This document shows positions 59,033-64,000 of a stretch of DNA of 64,000 nucleotides, in pieces. Where the stretch lies: assembly GCA_015655125.1 (NCBI GenBank), contig JAATFP010000019.1, positions 1-64,000 on the forward strand. Reading direction: 5' to 3'. The stretch's first letter is position 1, and every line of letters begins with the position of its first letter. The notes under the pieces are model-generated. The model had not been told where the DNA came from. It saw nothing but the letters and a program-made list of their open reading frames with translations, and did not search any database. The translations under genes were made by a program, and so were the position numbers. The DNA is from Chitinophagales bacterium (lineage in GTDB: Bacteria > Bacteroidota > Bacteroidia > Chitinophagales > Chitinophagaceae).

Positions 59033-59270
59033 CGGCGATTTTAGAATTTCTGAGAATTACATGATCATGCTCAGACGCTGTTGATAGCAGGTAGGTTTAA
59101 ATACTACCACCAGGATTACAACATTTTTCCCCAACGGCCAGAAGCATTGCATGTGACCATCAAAAAACTTTTTTTTGACCACATGATTGTGCAGGCTGGC
59201 TTTTCCTTCCGGTTACCGGAACACGACCACAAGGCACACTTCGGTCTATCATTTAAAAAATTATTATTAC

Positions 59271-61019
59271 ATGAGTGCATCTTTTGAAGCATTGGGTCTC
59301 AACGAAAATATCGTACAGGCCATTTCTGACCTGGGTTTTACAGAACCCACCCCTATCCAGCAGCAGGCCATTCCTGTATTGCTTTCCGGAACCACAGATT
59401 TTGTGGGCCTTGCCCAAACCGGTACCGGCAAAACCGCTGCCTTCGGTTTACCATTACTGCAACTGATGAATGCGGCCGACAAATTCCCGCAGGCGCTGAT
59501 CGTTTGCCCTACACGTGAGCTGTGCCTGCAGATCACCAACGATCTCGTTGATTTCATGAAACACAGCAAAGGCATCATGAGTGAAGCAGTATACGGTGGC
59601 GCATCCATCGTGATGCAGATCCGCAACCTCAAACGCGGCGTACAGATCGTTGTAGCAACACCTGGGCGCCTGATCGACCTGATCGAACGCAAGGCCATCG
59701 ATCTTCAAAAAGTGAAATATGTTGTTCTGGATGAAGCCGATGAAATGTTGAACATGGGTTTTCGCGACGACATCGACTTCGTGCTCAAAAATACCGTGAA
59801 CCGCGAAAGCATCTGGTTATTCAGTGCTACCATGCCACCTGAAGTACGCGCGATCGCGAAGAATTTCATGGAAAATCCAAAAGAAATTACTGTTGGTAAA
59901 AAGAACAGCGGTAACGTGAACATCGATCACCAGTTCTATGTTTCTCCCGCCCATAGCCGTTATGAAACTTTAAAACGCCTGATCGATTTCAATCCCGGTA
60001 TGTACGGTATTATCTTCACCAGAACGAAGGCAGATGCACAGGATATTTCTGAGCGTTTGTCGAAATCCGGCTACGAAATTGAGGCGCTTCATGGCGATCT
60101 TACCCAACAGCAGCGTGACCGTGTGATGGCGCGTTTCCGAACCAAAGCATTGCAGTTACTGATCGCTACAGACGTGGCTGCGCGCGGTATTGACGTAGAT
60201 GGCATCACTCACGTTATCAACTACGAACTTCCCGACGATATGGAAGTGTATACGCACAGGAGCGGTCGTACCGGCCGTGCGGGCAAAACAGGCATCTGTT
60301 TGTCCATCTGTCATAGCCGCGAAACTTATAAGATCCGCAGCCTCGAAAAGATGATCAATTCACAGTTCCACAAGCTGGATATACCAAGTGGTAAAGATGT
60401 GTGCAGAAAACAATTTTTTCACTTCATGGATAAATTGATCAGCACCGATATCTCGCACGGCGATTACGAAACTTATCTGCCGGACCTGATGACGAAATTT
60501 GAAAATGTGAGCAAGGAAGAAGTACTGCAACGCGTAGCTGCTTTGGAGTTCGATCATTTTTTGAAATATTATGAAAACGCAGAGGACCTGAATGCAAAGG
60601 ATCAGGGCCGTGGCCGCGAAAGGTTCGACAACCAACGCGACGACAGCAGCCGTAAAGAAAGAACTTCTTTCAATCGCAGGGACAATGGCTATACGCGCCT
60701 GTTTGTTAACCTTGGTACAAAAGACGGTTTTTACAAAGCCAGCTTCCTGCAATTCATCCTGGATGAAAGCAATCTTAAAAAAGAAGTGCTCGGCAAAATA
60801 GATATGCGCGATATGAATACCTGGGTGGAAGTGGATAACAACAATGCTGCCTCTATGATCAAAGCAATCGACGGCAAACGTTACAACAACCGTACGGTTC
60901 GTATGAACGAAGCAGACGGCGGCTTCAGGCGCCCGAATGACGAACGCGGCACGCGCGAAGTGGGCCAGCGATTCGGCGGCGACCGCAGAAGAACATTTGC
61001 ACCGCGCGACAAAAAATAA
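59271..61019 (+). CDS. DEAD-box RNA helicase with DbpA-type RNA-binding C-terminus
   Basis: AQTGTGKTAAFGLP, VLDEADEML, FSATMP, HRSGRTGRAG; C-terminal RLFVNLGTKDGFYKASFLQFILDESNL; start at MSASFEALGL. Confidence 0.95.
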   Translation: MSASFEALGLNENIVQAISDLGFTEPTPIQQQAIPVLLSGTTDFVGLAQTGTGKTAAFGLPLLQLMNAADKFPQALIVCPTRELCLQITNDLVDFMKHSKGIMSEAVYGGASIVMQIRNLKRGVQIVVATPGRLIDLIERKAIDLQKVKYVVLDEADEMLNMGFRDDIDFVLKNTVNRESIWLFSATMPPEVRAIAKNFMENPKEITVGKKNSGNVNIDHQFYVSPAHSRYETLKRLIDFNPGMYGIIFTRTKADAQDISERLSKSGYEIEALHGDLTQQQRDRVMARFRTKALQLLIATDVAARGIDVDGITHVINYELPDDMEVYTHRSGRTGRAGKTGICLSICHSRETYKIRSLEKMINSQFHKLDIPSGKDVCRKQFFHFMDKLISTDISHGDYETYLPDLMTKFENVSKEEVLQRVAALEFDHFLKYYENAEDLNAKDQGRGRERFDNQRDDSSRKERTSFNRRDNGYTRLFVNLGTKDGFYKASFLQFILDESNLKKEVLGKIDMRDMNTWVEVDNNNAASMIKAIDGKRYNNRTVRMNEADGGFRRPNDERGTREVGQRFGGDRRRTFAPRDKK

Positions 61020-61038
61020 AACCGGCAAATTTATAGTA

Positions 61039-61071
61039 AGCAAAGCCCTCATTGATGATGAGGGCTTTGCT
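61039..61071. terminator. Terminator after the DEAD-box helicase
   Basis: AGCAAAGCCCTCAT-tgatg-ATGAGGGCTTTGCT followed by TTT. Confidence 0.9.
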
Positions 61072-61121
61072 TTTAAATGATATAATGACTTTTCATCTTC
61101 TTTTTACAAAATCGCAGTCGG

Positions 61122-64000
61122 TTATCTCAAAATAGTTACCGTTCCCTTCATATCATTAACGGGATTTTGGGTGGGCCGCAAAATATAAATGTAGGAACCT
61201 TGCGGTTGGGGCTTTCCTTTAAAAGTGCCGTCCCACCAGTGGCCACTACCCTTTGATTGAAAAATGATCTGCCCGTATCTGTTAAACACCGTTAGAAGAG
61301 CATCCGGGTAAGCATCCAGCGCCGGAATTTTCCATGTATCATTTCGGCCATCGTTGTTGGGAGTAAAAGCAGACGGCACAAATATTTCCGATACAATCTT
61401 AACCATCATACTATCATAAGCCACACACCTGGTGGTGGTGTTTACTGCCATAACGGTATATATCGTATTAACTGCAGGAGAAGCAGCCGGATCTAAAATC
61501 GTTGCGCTGTTCAGCCCTGTTACGGGTGTCCATAAAAAAGAATGCTGCGAAGGATCGGATATACTTGCCTGAATAATCTTTTGCTGTCCGGGTTCTATCG
61601 TCAGGTTCGGGCCGGCATCGATATTCGGTTTCGCGCCTATCCTGATTACTTTCTTCACAGGTAACGAACCGCAACCTTCCCCGCTATGAACGGTCAGGCT
61701 TATCGTATACTCGTTTGCGCTGTTGTAGCTCCATGTAAAAGGAGGCGCAGCTGTTCCAGATCCGTTACCGAAATCCCAATTCCAGTTTGTGATATCCACG
61801 TTTACAGGGGCATTAAAAATAAGCGGTTTATTTTCGCAAAGAGTGTCACCCACAATATCGAAGGCGGCCACAGGGTTGGCATTAACCACAGGGATGATAA
61901 CTGAAACAGTGTCGCTTGCACAACCGGTTTTTATGGCATGCCGCACAGTAATATTGGTTAGTAAACTAGTATATGCGTGCTGGGCCTGATGGGTTGTGGC
62001 CGTACTGATACTTTGCCCGTCGCCAAAATCCCAGTACCAGGTTACCGGCACACTGCTATTATAAACAACAGAAGATGCAAAACTGTAAACGCTGTCCAGG
62101 CAAGGCTTTCCGGCAGAAGTAAAAGTAACCGATGGTTTGTTTGTTACAATCACCGGCAATCTGAACGAATCGCTTTTACACCCGTTGCCGGCGGTTACCA
62201 CCAACGACACAATAAAATTGCCGGCTATAGCATATGGATGTATAAATGGGGTATGATTATTTTTGATAGCGGTAGTTTGGTCGCCAAAATCCCATGACCA
62301 GGTGGAGATATTTTGGGCAATGTAAGAACTATCGCTGAATGTTACGGATTCATTGACGCAGATATTTTTGTCGATGCCGAATTTTGCAGCAGGTTTCTGC
62401 TTTACAACAAAGGAACGACTTAATGTATCGCTGTGGCAACCTTTATCTGAAGTTACGATCAGCGAAACAGTATATGAACCTGCATTCGGGTAAGAATGAT
62501 AAAACGGGGTCCCGTTGGTATAAGTTGCGATATGGCCGTCGCCAAAATCCCATTTCCAGCTGCTGATACTTCCTGATACGATGCCCGATGTATCTGTGAA
62601 ATACATAGAGTCGCCTGAACACAAATTGCCGGTGATGCCGAACCGGGCAACAGGGCTTTCGGAAATGTTCACAACTTTTGTGGTATCTCCCGTACAACCG
62701 TTGTCGGCAAAAATCCGGTAACGCACATGTTGATCTCCTGCAGTAGAAAATTTCTTCACGGCGTTTAGGGTATTTACAGACGAATTGTCGTCGAAAGACC
62801 AGAGAAAGCTGCTGATGTTGAATCCGGCTGCTGTTGGAATGCCGGTAAAATATATGCTGTCGGTCAAACAATTCTGGGCCGACACTGAAAAATCTGCCGA
62901 GGGGCCGGGTTTTACTACCACCTGTATGCCCGAGTTTTCTGTGTGCGCGCAGTTATCAATATCCGGCGATTGATAACTAACGGGAATAAAATAGGTTCCT
63001 GCAGTGGTAAATGTAAAATCCTGTTGAAGCGTGTAAGTATAATACCGCCTTCCATTGATAAGTTCGGAACCCGTAGGTACGGGATGGGCGATCACCGAGT
63101 CGGTATTGGGAGCCAACCCGCCACCAGACTGACTCAGCTTCCAATGAATGTTGGTTAATAGATACGCTGTTTTGATAAATAGTTTTGATTGTGTTCCCGG
63201 GCAGGTAAAAGAATCCGTCGTACCTGAAGTACTAAATGTATTTTTAATATTGCCGTATGCATTGAGGTTATTTATCAGGCAACCGACATTGTAACCGTAA
63301 CTTTCGTAATTACCCAGGCCGTAAACAGTGGCCGTAAAAGCAGAATCGCATAGGATTCTATGCTGTGCGGCCGGACCGGTAAATCTCACCACAGCCACGG
63401 AATAAGATGGGTAATGTGGATGCGGAACAACATTACCGGCGGGCAACGGATTTCCATCTACACGTAATGACGCTGCAGCGTTTGTTGGAAAATGAATGTT
63501 GGCATATACATAATCAATGGAAGATTTTCTGCTGGCATAAAATAATACCGATTTTTGTCCCTGCTCGATCGGACTCAGATAAAACATTTCCGGATCGCCG
63601 TAAGATGGCGGAGACGGCGTTGTTGTTGGAAAATTCCAGCATTGATTTTTGTTTGTCGTGTATTGTGAAACCAGTATGGGTTTATCCGATTCAATAAAAT
63701 CACCACCGGTTGAATCCATTATTTCGTAGTAAAAATTCTTGATGAGCCCTGTCAATGTTATGCCATTTCTTTTTACAACACTTGATGGGTCCTGCACACA
63801 AACCCGGTAATAATTTCTGTTTGTCTGGGTAATATTTGTTGCGGTGTTATTGATCGTGTGATATGTTAGATATCGCGTACCCCATGCCTGGGCCGGAAAA
63901 ACCTGCTGCTGCATAAACTCTCCGCCATCGCCCCTGCACAGGCGAATACCGCCGGATCCCGAAAAAACTGCCACCGGATGACAGATCCCGTCACCACCGG
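61122..64000 (-). CDS. Large secreted PKD-repeat protein with IgGFc-binding-like N-terminal region and T9SS type B C-terminal domain (truncated by window edge)
   Basis: ORF stays open to the edge (GGDGICHPVAVFSGSGGIRL); repeated WxWDFGDG PKD motifs; C-term VPSAFTPNNDGRNDTWKIPALDAYPDALLTVFNRYGQIIFQSKG. Confidence 0.88.
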   Translation of the reverse strand, partial: GGDGICHPVAVFSGSGGIRLCRGDGGEFMQQQVFPAQAWGTRYLTYHTINNTATNITQTNRNYYRVCVQDPSSVVKRNGITLTGLIKNFYYEIMDSTGGDFIESDKPILVSQYTTNKNQCWNFPTTTPSPPSYGDPEMFYLSPIEQGQKSVLFYASRKSSIDYVYANIHFPTNAAASLRVDGNPLPAGNVVPHPHYPSYSVAVVRFTGPAAQHRILCDSAFTATVYGLGNYESYGYNVGCLINNLNAYGNIKNTFSTSGTTDSFTCPGTQSKLFIKTAYLLTNIHWKLSQSGGGLAPNTDSVIAHPVPTGSELINGRRYYTYTLQQDFTFTTAGTYFIPVSYQSPDIDNCAHTENSGIQVVVKPGPSADFSVSAQNCLTDSIYFTGIPTAAGFNISSFLWSFDDNSSVNTLNAVKKFSTAGDQHVRYRIFADNGCTGDTTKVVNISESPVARFGITGNLCSGDSMYFTDTSGIVSGSISSWKWDFGDGHIATYTNGTPFYHSYPNAGSYTVSLIVTSDKGCHSDTLSRSFVVKQKPAAKFGIDKNICVNESVTFSDSSYIAQNISTWSWDFGDQTTAIKNNHTPFIHPYAIAGNFIVSLVVTAGNGCKSDSFRLPVIVTNKPSVTFTSAGKPCLDSVYSFASSVVYNSSVPVTWYWDFGDGQSISTATTHQAQHAYTSLLTNITVRHAIKTGCASDTVSVIIPVVNANPVAAFDIVGDTLCENKPLIFNAPVNVDITNWNWDFGNGSGTAAPPFTWSYNSANEYTISLTVHSGEGCGSLPVKKVIRIGAKPNIDAGPNLTIEPGQQKIIQASISDPSQHSFLWTPVTGLNSATILDPAASPAVNTIYTVMAVNTTTRCVAYDSMMVKIVSEIFVPSAFTPNNDGRNDTWKIPALDAYPDALLTVFNRYGQIIFQSKGSGHWWDGTFKGKPQPQGSYIYILRPTQNPVNDMKGTVTILR

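Noticed and set aside
59187-59270. Extended N-terminus of the DEAD-box helicase
   Set aside because: MSASFEALGLNENIVQAI is the usual helicase start; the upstream part is leader sequence in frame by chance.

Overview
The 64-kb window is chromosomal DNA from a Bacteroidota bacterium, probably Chitinophagaceae-like. The evidence is TAnnTTTG-type promoters, T9SS C-terminal domains, PorP/SprF and PorG-like proteins, and mostly absent Shine-Dalgarno sites. It is mainly housekeeping: priA, plsC, rplU-rpmA, polX-like, mazG, lpxB, guaD-like deaminase, tRNA-Ala(GGC), trx, citrate synthase, lptF/G-like, map-secY and the spc+S10 ribosomal-protein operon (all minus strand, 30.1-42.2 kb), guaA, dapD, tsaC-like and a DEAD-box helicase. 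There are also envelope and secretion genes. I see no CRISPR array, transposase, prophage or defence island. The most unusual signal is between the genes. Many intergenic gaps, including gaps inside the S10/spc operon, hold short low-complexity words (GTTCAAG, ATGATCT, TTTAGCG, TAAGTTTT, TTATCCAT and others). One arm is a quasi-tandem run of the word and the other arm is its reverse complement, so each gap can fold into a hairpin. Perfect palindromes of a REP-like family (TTCGACAAGCTCAGG) also occur. Three genes appear broken by single events: a SprF-like gene (A7 homopolymer frameshift), a glycosyltransferase family 9 gene (in-frame TAG) and a small lipoprotein (frameshift). No searches or folding calculations were run. 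Product calls rest on recognised motifs and protein similarity from memory.
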